From Bacillota bacterium (GTDB taxonomy: Bacteria > Bacillota > Clostridia > Lachnospirales > Lachnospiraceae): a DNA stretch of 64,000 bases. Position 1 is the first letter of the stretch; every line of letters starts with the position of its first letter. The position numbers were made by a program, and so were the translations under genes. The stretch is taken from contig JAEZLZ010000068.1 of assembly GCA_023415055.1 (NCBI GenBank), positions 1 through 64,000 of the forward strand, in the 5' to 3' direction. The notes beneath the pieces were generated by a model that was not told where the DNA came from, did no database searches, and saw only the letters and a list, made by a program, of their open reading frames with translations. This document shows positions 53,549 to 62,412 of this stretch, piece after piece.

Positions 53549-54658
53549 TTATTCACATCCTTTAATTAAGCTTGATTTACCGTCTTCGGCAAAGACATTG
53601 ATCTTAAAAACATTCGGTTTTAGTGTCAGTCTTTCACCGACCTCATAGATTTTTGAGGATTGACCTAAATCCTGTGAATATTCTATGGACGGCTGGTTAT
53701 CGATTACCATTCCCTTTTCAAATTCCATTTCATAGTTTGTATATTTTCCTAAAAAGGTTCTATTCTTGATCTTAACCTTAAGTCCCTCTTCACTGATCAA
53801 AAACTCCTCCGGACGTACCGAAATGATTACTTTTCTTCCTTCCTCCAGATCCTGCTTCAGATCATTTACATATACTTTATAACCGTCCCTAAACTGAACG
53901 AATGCTCCCTTACTATCTTTATGATAGGTACCATGGAACAGATTCGAATGTCCGATGAAGGTAGATACAAATACATTATTCGGTCTCGTATATATTTGCT
54001 CCGGTGTACCGATCTGCTGGATCACGCCTTCGTTCATGATTGCGATTCGATCTGATATTGCAAGTGCTTCCTCCTGATCATGAGTTACGTATACCGTTGT
54101 GATACCTACCTGTTTTTGTACTTCTCTGATCGCACTTCTCATCTCAATTCTCAATTTTGCATCCAGATTTGAGAGAGGTTCATCCATCAGAAGTACGCTT
54201 GGATGGATAACAATTGCTCTTGCAAGAGCAACTCTTTGCTGCTGACCGCCGGATAATCGTTCCGGAAGTCGGTCCTGATAGTCGCTGATTTTTACGACTT
54301 CTAATATATCATCCACTTTTTTCTTCATCTCAGGTTTTTTTATCTTTCTGATTTTCAAACCATACTCTACATTCTGTCTTACGGTAAGATGAGGGAAAAT
54401 CGCATAATTTTGAAACACCATGCCTATATTTCTCTTATGTGCTGATATATTATTAATCTCTTTATCATCAAATTTGATTGTTCCGCCTTCAATACTATTA
54501 AAGCCGGCGATCATACGGAGCAAAGTTGTCTTACCACAGCCGGAAGGACCTAATAATGTAAAGAATTCTCCATTTTTGATCTGAACGGATAAATCCGGAA
54601 TAATTGTAGTATCGCCATATTTTTTTACTACTCTGTCTATATTAATTGAATTACTCAT
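53549..54658 (-). CDS. ABC transporter ATP-binding protein (PotA/FbpC type)
   Basis: The 369-residue cytoplasmic ATPase has Walker A LLGPSGCGKTTLLRM (~34-48), Q-loop MVFQNYAIFPHLTV, signature RLSGGQQQRVALARAI (~135), Walker B LLMDEPLSNLDAKLRIE (~160) and switch VYVTHDQEEALA. A C-terminal TOBE domain (~240-360) carries VSTFIGHSNLFHG and VISVRPEEFLIS. GGAGAAAAAT precedes the ATG. It pairs with the fused permease immediately downstream and with the lipoprotein gene upstream, from which it is separated by a 159-nt gap containing a hairpin. Confidence 0.97.
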   Translation of the reverse strand: MSNSINIDRVVKKYGDTTIIPDLSVQIKNGEFFTLLGPSGCGKTTLLRMIAGFNSIEGGTIKFDDKEINNISAHKRNIGMVFQNYAIFPHLTVRQNVEYGLKIRKIKKPEMKKKVDDILEVVKISDYQDRLPERLSGGQQQRVALARAIVIHPSVLLMDEPLSNLDAKLRIEMRSAIREVQKQVGITTVYVTHDQEEALAISDRIAIMNEGVIQQIGTPEQIYTRPNNVFVSTFIGHSNLFHGTYHKDSKGAFVQFRDGYKVYVNDLKQDLEEGRKVIISVRPEEFLISEEGLKVKIKNRTFLGKYTNYEMEFEKGMVIDNQPSIEYSQDLGQSSKIYEVGERLTLKPNVFKINVFAEDGKSSLIKGCE

Positions 54659-54697
54659 ATTTTTCTCCTTTAATCATCGGGGATATTCTGATATAGT

Positions 54698-54783
54698 AAG
54701 GGACTGTCGCAAAATAAGCTTTGAACTGCTTCGATGTAAAGCCTCATCTTCACAGAGCATAATTTGATTAAGCGGCAGCCCTT
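54698..54783 (-). promoter_or_regulatory. Intercistronic stem-loop between binding protein and ATPase genes
   Basis: The ends AAGGGACTGTCGC (54698-54710) and GCGGCAGCCCTT (54772-54783) can pair over ~12 bp (one bulge, one G-U) around a 61-base loop. This may stabilise the binding-protein mRNA relative to the ATPase mRNA. The ends also resemble transposon terminal repeats (GGGACTGTC), so it could be a short MITE-like insertion. Confidence 0.6.
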
Positions 54784-54817
54784 TGTCTCTAAATCTGTTT
54801 GTACTTAATGCAAAGAT

Positions 54818-55909
54818 TTAATAGCTTGTAAATATGTCATTGAATTTTTCTAACCATTCGGTCTTCTTCTCAATAACTACTTCTTCTTCATCAAAAATGA
54901 TATTCATATCTTCCTTGGGTAATAAATAGCTGGGTGCTGCAACATCGGTTCTTACAGAACGACGATTTAACTGTTCTACGATAATTGTCTGAGCATCCTT
55001 ACCTGTAATAAAATCAATAAAAAGCTTTGCATTATCAATGTTTTTCGCATTTTTAATAATATAAACACCGTCAGGCTTGGAGATTACGCCTTCTTCCATA
55101 TAGACAATTTTAACCGGTGCTCCGTCTGCTACGTATTTCGCTGCACCTTCTTCAAAGGTAAGTCCGACAACATATTCACCATCAGCAACACCCTTGTAAA
55201 CTGCGGAAGAGCCGCTTAATAATTTACCATCCAGGTTCTCACAGAGCTTGTTCACATAATCCCAACCATCATCCGGATTACCTTTACCCATTGCATAAAG
55301 CATATTGATTAAATGCTCATAAGAAGAGGAGGATTTGGAGGGATCACAGTGAGCGATCTTACCTTTTAATTCCGGATTTAATAAATCTTCATAGCCATTG
55401 ATCTCAATGTCACCAATCAAGTCTGTATTTACCATAATAACACTCGGAATATCTGTAAATCTTGTCAGAGGTCCTTCTACGTTCTTCATGTCCTCTCTAA
55501 CGAATTCTTCATTTACTGACTGATAGTTTTCAAACAAAGCCATCTGAGGTTTCATTGTGGAAAGAGAACCACCCCAGAAAATATCCCCCAGCGGATTTGC
55601 CTGCTCGGATTCTACTCTTTTGAGAAGCTCTCCGGTACCGGCAGCAATTACTTCCACCTTAATTCCAGTCTGAGATTCAAATTCACTGACCAATGGATTA
55701 ATGAACTCCAAGGGATGAGGACAATAAACAACCAGATCACCACTTGCCTTAGGAGCCTCGGTAGCTGCTGCTGTTTCTGCTGCTTCTTCTTTTGTTTCAG
55801 TTGTTGCGTTGTTTGTTTCTGTACTTGTTGTTTCTTTTTTCGAATTACCACATGCTGCTAAGGATAACACCATACATAGTACCAAACAAATAGATAAAAT
55901 TTTTTTCAT
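54818..55909 (-). CDS. Lipoprotein solute-binding protein (AfuA/FbpA-like fold)
   Basis: The 363-residue protein has a signal peptide with lipobox LAAC at Cys 20, then a Glu/Thr/Ala-rich linker (~23-55) and a two-lobed periplasmic-binding-protein fold. Landmarks: DLVVYCPHPLEFINPLVSEF (strand 1), IKVEVIAAGTGELLKRVESE, GDIFWGGSLST, KGKIAHCDPSKSSSSYEHL (lobe hinge) and YVVGLTFEEGAAKY. Ferric-binding FbpA carries twin tyrosines near here; this protein has FEE instead and so is unlikely to bind iron. AfuA-type hexose-phosphate binders are the closest known functional match. RBS GGGG precedes the ATG. Confidence 0.92.
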   Translation of the reverse strand: MKKILSICLVLCMVLSLAACGNSKKETTSTETNNATTETKEEAAETAAATEAPKASGDLVVYCPHPLEFINPLVSEFESQTGIKVEVIAAGTGELLKRVESEQANPLGDIFWGGSLSTMKPQMALFENYQSVNEEFVREDMKNVEGPLTRFTDIPSVIMVNTDLIGDIEINGYEDLLNPELKGKIAHCDPSKSSSSYEHLINMLYAMGKGNPDDGWDYVNKLCENLDGKLLSGSSAVYKGVADGEYVVGLTFEEGAAKYVADGAPVKIVYMEEGVISKPDGVYIIKNAKNIDNAKLFIDFITGKDAQTIIVEQLNRRSVRTDVAAPSYLLPKEDMNIIFDEEEVVIEKKTEWLEKFNDIFTSY

Positions 55910-56222
55910 TTTTTAATCCCCTTTTCTTTTATTTTGTTTGTAGGTTCATTTTAACGTAATTATGCGGGGGAAAAAACCTAATTTCCGGCAAAAATGTCTT
56001 AAAAAATGAACTAACCACTCTTTTTTTGTGTATAATGAACCAAAATCAATCCGTACAGAGGGAATTATCATGTAATTTATACATTGACTCAGACCTTTTA
56101 TGCCAATGTTTTAGTCGTAATTTCTATACAATAAGTAAGAGGACACTTTAGTTCATCCTTCCAAAGATTTTTATCACTTCGGAAGTCTATCATAAAGTAT
56201 CCTCACGATTTAGATTATTATG
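55910..56222. other. Upstream region of the transporter operon
   Basis: No gene. On the minus strand two GTTCATT direct repeats (start-to-start 29 nt, near 56010-56038) and an AT-rich tract precede the lipoprotein gene. Such repeats are plausible sites for the AraC-type response regulator of the same operon. No strong sigma-A promoter is seen, which fits activation. Confidence 0.4.
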
Positions 56223-57188
56223 TTATTTCTTCCATGCTGAGAAATCCGGCTTATCACAGATCTCCTGCTCTTCAAACAAGCTGTTCACAGCGATATCATA
56301 TTCGCTGCAATAATTAGCTTTTTTAATTTTCTTCCAGTATTTCTCGTTGTTCGTAAACTGTGCGATCATGTAGAACCAGATTTCTTTCATCTTGAACAAT
56401 ACGTTGCGATCACCAAAGAGAATTGCTTTATAATCAGCATATACTTTATCATGAAAGCTTCGCAGGCTCCTTTTATCAATCCTCATATCTTCTGTCAGCT
56501 CGCGAAGCAAGCCCGGATTAGAGATCAAGCCTCTCCCCAGCATGATTCTTGATACCTCCGGGAATTCCTTCTGAAATCTTTGATAGTCACTTACGGTAAA
56601 CAAATCCCCATTATAACAGACCGGATTTTTACTCTGTTTCACTGCATGGCGAAATATCTCCATGTTCGGTGTATTCTTATAAAAATCCTTCTGAATTCTT
56701 GGATGGATAATCAATTCCTCCATTGGATATTTATTATAGATATCGATCAGCTCATAGAACTCCTCCGGCTGGTCCTTCCCAATCCTGGTCTTAATCGAGA
56801 TCTTGGTTACCGAATCCGAGAAGATCTCCTCCAAGAATGCATCCAGCTCCGCTTTCTTAGCAAGAAATCCGGAGCCCCGATATCTTGATACAACGGTGCC
56901 CGAGGGGCATCCCAGATTGAGATTTATCTCATTATAACCGAGCTGTTTGAATTTTTTCGCGGTATAAATAAAATCCTGTGCATTATTTGTAAGTAGTTGC
57001 GGTATCAGAGGGATTTCGTGATTGTTTTCCGGAAGAATATCCCTTACATCCTTTCCTTTGATTCCCTCATGCTGATTGGCAAAGATAAAGGGCGAGAAAT
57101 ATTTATCAATTCTGTCGAAGTCAGCATGATGTGCGTTACGATAAGTATATCCCGTAATTCCTTCAAGTGGTGCAAAATAAAATTCCAT
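56223..57188 (-). CDS. tRNA-dihydrouridine synthase
   Basis: The protein has 321 residues from the ATG at 57188 (AGGATAACT upstream; four codons of open frame precede it). FMN-dependent TIM-barrel Dus enzyme: start EFYFAPLEGITGYTYRNAHH, FMN region NEINLNLGCPSGTVVSRYRGSGFL with the catalytic cysteine (~92), KISIKTRIGKD, IIHPRIQKDFY, NPVCYNGDLF, and MLGRGLISNPGLLREL. It reduces uridine in tRNA D-loops. It lies 60 nt after the acnA stop, possibly cotranscribed. Confidence 0.95.
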   Translation of the reverse strand: MEFYFAPLEGITGYTYRNAHHADFDRIDKYFSPFIFANQHEGIKGKDVRDILPENNHEIPLIPQLLTNNAQDFIYTAKKFKQLGYNEINLNLGCPSGTVVSRYRGSGFLAKKAELDAFLEEIFSDSVTKISIKTRIGKDQPEEFYELIDIYNKYPMEELIIHPRIQKDFYKNTPNMEIFRHAVKQSKNPVCYNGDLFTVSDYQRFQKEFPEVSRIMLGRGLISNPGLLRELTEDMRIDKRSLRSFHDKVYADYKAILFGDRNVLFKMKEIWFYMIAQFTNNEKYWKKIKKANYCSEYDIAVNSLFEEQEICDKPDFSAWKK

Positions 57189-57247
57189 AGTTATCCTCAT
57201 TCTTACGTATTTTCTGTGTCATTCATCCGACGTCATATCACCTCTGG

Positions 57248-59950
57248 TTAGGAACGGAGCTTCTGTCGAAGTACCATTGGGAGAATTCCGCCATGTCTGT
57301 AATAATCAATGTCCACATAGGAATCAAAACGTACGGTCGCACTAAACTTTATTGCTCGACCATCCGCACCTGTTGCAATCACCGTAACCTGCTCTCGTGG
57401 CTTAAGCGTATCCTCGAGTTGTATCTCAAATATTTCATCTCCGTTTAATCCAAGACTATCCGCGTTCTCCCCGTATGCATATTGAAGGGGAAGTATTCCC
57501 ATCATTACCAGATTGGACCGGTGAATTCGTTCATAGCTCTCTGCGATCACTACCTGTACTCCCAGCAGACTCGGACCTTTCGCTGCCCAATCTCTTGAGG
57601 AGCCCATACCATAATCCTTACCCGCTAACACCAGAAGACCGGTACCCGCCTCTTTATATCTCATGCAGGCATCATAGATAGACATCAGCTCATTGGTTGG
57701 CCAATAGGTGGTATATCCACCTTCCGTTCCGGCTGCCAGCAGGTTTCTGATGCGAACATTAGCAAAGGTACCTCTCATCATTACCTCATGGTTTCCTCTT
57801 CTTGATCCATAGGTATTGAAATGCGAAGGTATTACTCCTTGTTCCATAAGATACTTCGCTGCCGGCGTATTCTTACCGATATTTCCTGCCGGTGAGATAT
57901 GATCCGTAGTGATGGAGTCTCCGAATTTCGCTATCGCTCTGATCCCTGTCAGCTTTCTAATCTCCTTCTGGTTCATTGAAAAATCTGTAAAGAATGGAGG
58001 TCTTCTGATATAGGTTGAAGTCTCTTCAAACTCATACTGCCTGCTCTCTTTTGCATTGATCTCATTCCACATCTCATTCTCATAGATCAATTGATATACC
58101 TCATTGTAGATCTCCGGAGTTACATAAGCCGCTATAGCATTCTTCAACTCCTCCGAGGTCGGCCATAGTTCCTTCAGATAAACTGCCTTTCCATCGGGAG
58201 CAGTCCCCAATGGTTCGTTAATCAGATCAATATTCACCGTGCCTGCCAATGCATACGCAATGACAAGTGGTGGAGATGCAAGATAATTCGCCTTCACCTG
58301 GGCATGAATTCGTCCTTCAAAGTTACGATTACCGGATAATACGGAGGTTACCAGTAAGTCATGATCACTGATTGCCTCTGATATCTCAGGAAGCAACGGA
58401 CCGGAATTGCCGATACAGGTTGCGCAGCCATAACCGACTATCTGAAAGCCCAGATCATCAAGATAATTCTGCAGACCTGCTGCCTTAAGATACTCAGTAA
58501 CTACCTTAGAGCCTGGAGCAAGGGAGGTCTTCACATGAGCAGGCACCTTTAGTCCCTTCTCCACTGCTTTCTTTGCTAAAATACCTGCACCCAGCATAAC
58601 CGAGGGATTCGATGTATTTGTGCAGGAGGTAATAGAAGCAATCACGACAGAACCGGTCTCCATCCGAGAGCTTCTGCCATCCTCCAAGTGTATCTCCACC
58701 TTGTTTTCAAATACATCGTCACTTAAGCCGTGCCCTTGATTTCCTTTGGGTGCAGTAACGGATCGAACAAATTGCTCCTTCATGTCTTCCAGTAAAATGA
58801 GATCCTGTGGACGCTTCGGTCCAGCCAAAGCTGTGTTTATCGTAGATAAGTCAAGCTCTATGATCTGAGAATAGATTGGTTCCTCCAGATAATCATTGAA
58901 CATACCATTTTCTTTTAGGTATACTTCTACCAGCTGGATCTGTTCAGTGCTTCGGTTCGTTAATTTCAAATAGTCAAGAGTGGTCTGGTCAACCGGGAAA
59001 AAGCCGCAGGTTGCACCATACTCCGGTGCCATATTTGCAATCGTTGCCCTATCTGCCAAGGACAACTGTTTTACCCCTTCTCCAAAATACTCAACAAATT
59101 TATCTACCACACCATGATCTCGTAACAGCTTAGTCAGCCGAAGTGCAAGATCGGTAGCTGTTGTTCCGGCAGGTAATGCTCCTACCATCCGGACACCGAT
59201 CACTTGTGGCAACGGCAGATAGGACGGCTGTCCCAGCATACCCGCTTCTGCTTCGATGCCTCCCACACCCCAGCCGAGAACGCCAAGACCATTGATCATC
59301 GTTGTATGAGAGTCCGTTCCTACCAAGGTATCCGGATAGATCACGGTCTTTCCTTCTACTTCCTTTGTAAGCACAACCTTTGCCAAATATTCCAGATTCA
59401 CCTGATGTACGATTCCGTTCGCCGGAGGGACAACCGAAAAATTATCAAACGCCTTCTTTGCCCAGCTTAGGAACTGATATCGTTCCTTATTGCGTTCAAA
59501 TTCTAATCTGTTGTTGTTCCTAAGTGCATCTGCGCTGCCATAGCAGTCCACCTGCACGGAATGGTCGATAATCAGATCTACTGCTACTTCTGGATTAATT
59601 CGGTTATTATATTCCTCGTTATGTCCACCTAATTCATTAATTGCCGCTCTCATTGCTGCCAGATCAAGTACCGCCGGTACTCCGGTAAAATCCTGAAGGA
59701 TGACACGCGCCGGTTTAAACGGAACCTCTTCCTCCGTCCTGCTTCCTGCCCAGTCTGCTAGGCTTCTGATATGGTTCTCTTTGATAATATAATCATCCTG
59801 CTGTCTTAATACTGATTCTAGCAATACCTTGATGGAGTAAGGCAACCGATTAATCTCATAACCTTCCTCCGCCAGAGTCTTGATTGAATAGTAATGAAAG
59901 GTTTTTCCATTCATGTTAAACGATTTCAAAGATTTTTCTTTGCTGCTCAT
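57248..59950 (-). CDS. acnA: Aconitate hydratase A
   Basis: The 900-residue cytoplasmic 4Fe-4S enzyme interconverts citrate and isocitrate. Cluster ligands appear in ITSCTNTSNPSVMLGAG (~437) and GYGCATCIGNSGPL (~503-510). Other conserved blocks: RVILQDFTGVPAVLDLAAMR, VGTDSHTTMINGLGVLGWGV, FGDSITTDHISPAGNIG, and the C-terminal GSRRGNHEVMMRGTFAN with KDYGMGSSRDWAAKG. The length matches AcnA/IRP-type aconitase. There is no citrate synthase or isocitrate dehydrogenase gene adjacent. RBS AAAGGATGG precedes the ATG. Confidence 0.98.
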   Translation of the reverse strand: MSSKEKSLKSFNMNGKTFHYYSIKTLAEEGYEINRLPYSIKVLLESVLRQQDDYIIKENHIRSLADWAGSRTEEEVPFKPARVILQDFTGVPAVLDLAAMRAAINELGGHNEEYNNRINPEVAVDLIIDHSVQVDCYGSADALRNNNRLEFERNKERYQFLSWAKKAFDNFSVVPPANGIVHQVNLEYLAKVVLTKEVEGKTVIYPDTLVGTDSHTTMINGLGVLGWGVGGIEAEAGMLGQPSYLPLPQVIGVRMVGALPAGTTATDLALRLTKLLRDHGVVDKFVEYFGEGVKQLSLADRATIANMAPEYGATCGFFPVDQTTLDYLKLTNRSTEQIQLVEVYLKENGMFNDYLEEPIYSQIIELDLSTINTALAGPKRPQDLILLEDMKEQFVRSVTAPKGNQGHGLSDDVFENKVEIHLEDGRSSRMETGSVVIASITSCTNTSNPSVMLGAGILAKKAVEKGLKVPAHVKTSLAPGSKVVTEYLKAAGLQNYLDDLGFQIVGYGCATCIGNSGPLLPEISEAISDHDLLVTSVLSGNRNFEGRIHAQVKANYLASPPLVIAYALAGTVNIDLINEPLGTAPDGKAVYLKELWPTSEELKNAIAAYVTPEIYNEVYQLIYENEMWNEINAKESRQYEFEETSTYIRRPPFFTDFSMNQKEIRKLTGIRAIAKFGDSITTDHISPAGNIGKNTPAAKYLMEQGVIPSHFNTYGSRRGNHEVMMRGTFANVRIRNLLAAGTEGGYTTYWPTNELMSIYDACMRYKEAGTGLLVLAGKDYGMGSSRDWAAKGPSLLGVQVVIAESYERIHRSNLVMMGILPLQYAYGENADSLGLNGDEIFEIQLEDTLKPREQVTVIATGADGRAIKFSATVRFDSYVDIDYYRHGGILPMVLRQKLRS

Positions 59951-60222
59951 ATCTGACCATCCTTTCCTGATTACAAACTGATATGCAATCTATAAATAAA
60001 ACTATCTTTCCTGCAATTAATATTCGTGCTGTTTGCCAGATCAACTTAGTTTCCCTAATATTAATAATATTTGTACTATTATAGCACAATTATAAAAAAT
60101 AAAAACATGAAAAATCCTCGGAAGGAGTGAACTATAGAATGTGGTTGACTGAGGATTATATCTATTATGAATTAAAAAACTGAAGCCTGCGTTTGACACG
60201 CAATAGCTTCAGTGATAGGTAG
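59951..60222. other. Intergenic region with acnA upstream sequence
   Basis: It holds the FNT terminator (60179-60213) and a TATAAT-type box near 60080 on the minus strand. On the plus strand AAGGAG precedes a 14-codon ORF (MWLTEDYIYYELKN, 60139-60183) that I regard as unproven. Confidence 0.4.
60179..60213 (-). terminator. Terminator after the FNT remnant
   Basis: A hairpin with ACTGAAGC/GCTTCAGT outer and TGCGT/ACGCA inner stems; six T follow on the minus strand. Confidence 0.9.
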
Positions 60223-60768
60223 TTATTCTTCTACTTCTGAATTCTCCGGTTTTATATTCTTTTCAATATCACGAAATGCAAGCAGGTAATTCGCTCCGGA
60301 GACGATGATCCCACCGCCGATGAAATTACCGAGAGCAGCCACTGACAGGCTATAGAATATTTGTAATAAAGTAATATCCGCTCCGTTAAAAAAGGCTAAA
60401 AAAAGATAATACATATTTGCTACCACGTGTTCCGTCTGGCTGAGTACAAATACTGTAATAGCAAGCCATACCACAACGACCTTGCTGATCTCTTCCCTGC
60501 AGCTGTAGGCCAGGCATACACCGGTGGATACGATGAAGTTACACAGAATACTGCTAAGAAGCAGCTTTCCGAAGGGTATATGCACCTTATGTACTGCTTT
60601 ATCGAGGATCAGTTCCAATGTCTTATCGTTAAAGATCTCCGCTCCAGTGGACAATAATGCAACCAGGATGGCACCGATCAGATTTGCAATCAATATTAGT
60701 AAAAGGATCTTTAATATCTTATTGATCTCACCAGTCGAGTTACTTGCTTCGAAGTTTTTCTGGTTCAC
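60223..60768 (-). pseudogene. N-terminally truncated formate/nitrite transporter (FNT)
   Basis: The frame gives 181 residues from a GTG at 60768 with no ribosome binding site. It aligns with the C-terminal ~165 residues of FocA/NirC channels: ILLLILIANLIGAILVALLS (TM3-like), DKAVHKVHIPFGKLLLSSIL, then FVLSQTEHVVANMYYLFLAF and a final ALGNFIGGGIIVSGANYLLA with the GNxxGG motif. Complete FNT subunits have ~260-280 residues; the first ~95 (TM1-TM2 and the pore loop) are absent. A working pentameric channel is unlikely. It lies 34 nt after the TauE gene. Confidence 0.75.
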
Positions 60769-60802
60769 CTATGCCGGGTAATATCCAAATGACAAATTTT
60801 CT

Positions 60803-61564
60803 TTATATTAGGAGCCGTAATGCGGATATCGCCGTCATGCCTATCACAATATAACGGAAATATTTATCATTAATCTTCTTCAGGATAAAATAACCCAAAA
60901 CTGCTCCAATGGTTATTACCGGAAGCAGTGTCAATGTAATGGTCAGATTTTTTATTCCAATATTATGCCATGCAAATATTTGAAGGGGCAGCTTGCTGAA
61001 ATTGATAAGAAAGAAAAACCAGGCATTGGTTCCCATGTAATTATTCTTCTGAAAGCCTAGTGCCAGTAAATAGATACTGAAGATTGGACCAGCCGCATTG
61101 CCCATCATAGAAGCAAAGCCGCTGAGTATTCCTACCAGGATATAAAACCAGGCATCATTGGGTACGTGAAAATTTTTACCCTTGATTTCCGTATAAACAA
61201 GAATTCCGGTGCAGAGCAGCACAATAATTCCGATCAACAGAACAAACGTCTTATCGCTGATAAAATTACCGATTACCACTCCCAAAGCAAGTCCGACCAG
61301 AGCCCAGGGCAACGGGGTAAATACATTTTTCCACTGTACACTTCGACGATAATACCAGATTGCAAAAAGATCACCCACCAGCAGCATTGGCAGCAGAACC
61401 CCGGTTGAATCCTTACCTCCAAAGGCTGAAGCGAGCAGCGGAATCGCAATCATTACCATCCCACCGATTCCTGTCTTTGAGAAACCAACTAAAAATGCTG
61501 TGATAATTACTGCAACCCATTGAAATAAGCTTAAGTCCAACATTTGTGTAATATAATTCATCAT
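60803..61564 (-). CDS. TauE/SafE-family sulfite or sulfonate exporter-like permease
   Basis: The 253-residue membrane protein has seven or eight helices. N-terminal WVAVIITAFLVGFSKTGIGG carries the family's GFSKTGIGG motif (~23-31). The second repeat has FYILVGILSGFASMMGNAAGP (~140-160). Family members move sulfite, sulfoacetate, taurine-derived or other anions. GGAGACAAGC precedes the ATG. It follows the SIMPL gene, with a terminator in between, and precedes the FNT remnant, so an anion-transport pair may have existed here. Confidence 0.93.
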   Translation of the reverse strand: MMNYITQMLDLSLFQWVAVIITAFLVGFSKTGIGGMVMIAIPLLASAFGGKDSTGVLLPMLLVGDLFAIWYYRRSVQWKNVFTPLPWALVGLALGVVIGNFISDKTFVLLIGIIVLLCTGILVYTEIKGKNFHVPNDAWFYILVGILSGFASMMGNAAGPIFSIYLLALGFQKNNYMGTNAWFFFLINFSKLPLQIFAWHNIGIKNLTITLTLLPVITIGAVLGYFILKKINDKYFRYIVIGMTAISALRLLI

Positions 61565-61619
61565 TTGCTTGTCTCCTAAATTTGTTTTATTCTCTGTCTA
61601 TGTATCTTATTTAATATAA

Positions 61620-61661
61620 GAGCCCCAAACCGGAGTAAGGGTTTAGGGCTCAATCTTTTTT
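61620..61661. terminator. Terminator between the SIMPL and TauE genes
   Basis: A hairpin of GAGCCCCAAACC and GGGTTTAGGGCTC (one bulge) with a T run on the plus strand and an AT-rich flank on the other. It lies just past the SIMPL stop (61669) and ends that gene. Confidence 0.75.
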
Positions 61662-61668
61662 ATCCTTG

Positions 61669-62412
61669 CTACTTTATTTTAAAGGTACAGTGTACGACAG
61701 CCGTAATCTCCTTTTCAAGAGAAGTGGTATCACTGATACCGTAATCGGATATTTCATTGGAATAGAGCGGAGTGATCTGCATCACACCCATATCGGCATA
61801 GGTCAAGTCACCCAACTCACTGCCTGCATTCTTAGCAATCATTTCTGCACGATTTCTGGCATCCTTTGTAGCTGCAGCAAGCATCTCAACCTTCAGATCA
61901 GCCAGCTTGGTATACAGATATTGTGGTTCGTAGGATTGGAATTGAACACCGTCATTCAGAAGTTCTGTTGCATTTCTCGAAATCTCAGTCACCTTATCAA
62001 TTTCACCGGACCTTATCGTTACCGTTTGACTCAAATCATAGTAATCTACCTGATTGGTAGTAACACCATATTCATTTGTTATATAAAAGATATTCGTTGA
62101 GATAGCTGCGAATACAAGATCCTCTTCTTTTATCCCCTTCCCGGCCAAGTATTTCTTTACCTTATCTCGGCTTGTCTCAAGCTCTGTATAAGCATCCTTG
62201 AGTACAGCGGATTGTGCATGAAAGTATCCTGTCCAAACGATCAGATCTGAAGTAATCTGTTGCTTTGCTGACCCTGTCACTACGATACTGGTCCTGGTAC
62301 TTTTGATCTCTACCAGGCCGTTGATTCCGATGAAAGCAGAAGCCACGAAGCCCGTTGCAAGTATCAGTGCGACTATAATGTTCCCTATGGTTCTATGTTT
62401 GTTCTCGTTCAT
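61669..62412 (-). CDS. SIMPL (DUF541) domain exported protein
   Basis: The 247-residue protein has an N-terminal helix (IGNIIVALILATGFVASAFIG) that acts as signal anchor, then a SIMPL domain: TSIVVTGSAKQQITSDLIVW start, GIKEEDLVFAAISTNIFYI, LSQTVTIRSGEIDKVTEIS, and AAATKDARNRAEMIAKNAGSEL, the conserved C-terminal helix. SIMPL proteins (Pelle-interacting homologues, YggE-like) have been tied to oxidative or surface stress without a defined activity. AAAAGGAG precedes the ATG. The upstream 62413-62617 is AT-rich, with no gene. Confidence 0.92.
   Translation of the reverse strand: MNENKHRTIGNIIVALILATGFVASAFIGINGLVEIKSTRTSIVVTGSAKQQITSDLIVWTGYFHAQSAVLKDAYTELETSRDKVKKYLAGKGIKEEDLVFAAISTNIFYITNEYGVTTNQVDYYDLSQTVTIRSGEIDKVTEISRNATELLNDGVQFQSYEPQYLYTKLADLKVEMLAAATKDARNRAEMIAKNAGSELGDLTYADMGVMQITPLYSNEISDYGISDTTSLEKEITAVVHCTFKIK

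Noticed and set aside
54818..55909. Ferric iron uptake as function of the binding protein
   Set aside because: The twin tyrosines of FbpA-type proteins are absent and the operon has a phosphatase and chemoreceptor, which fit a phosphorylated solute better.
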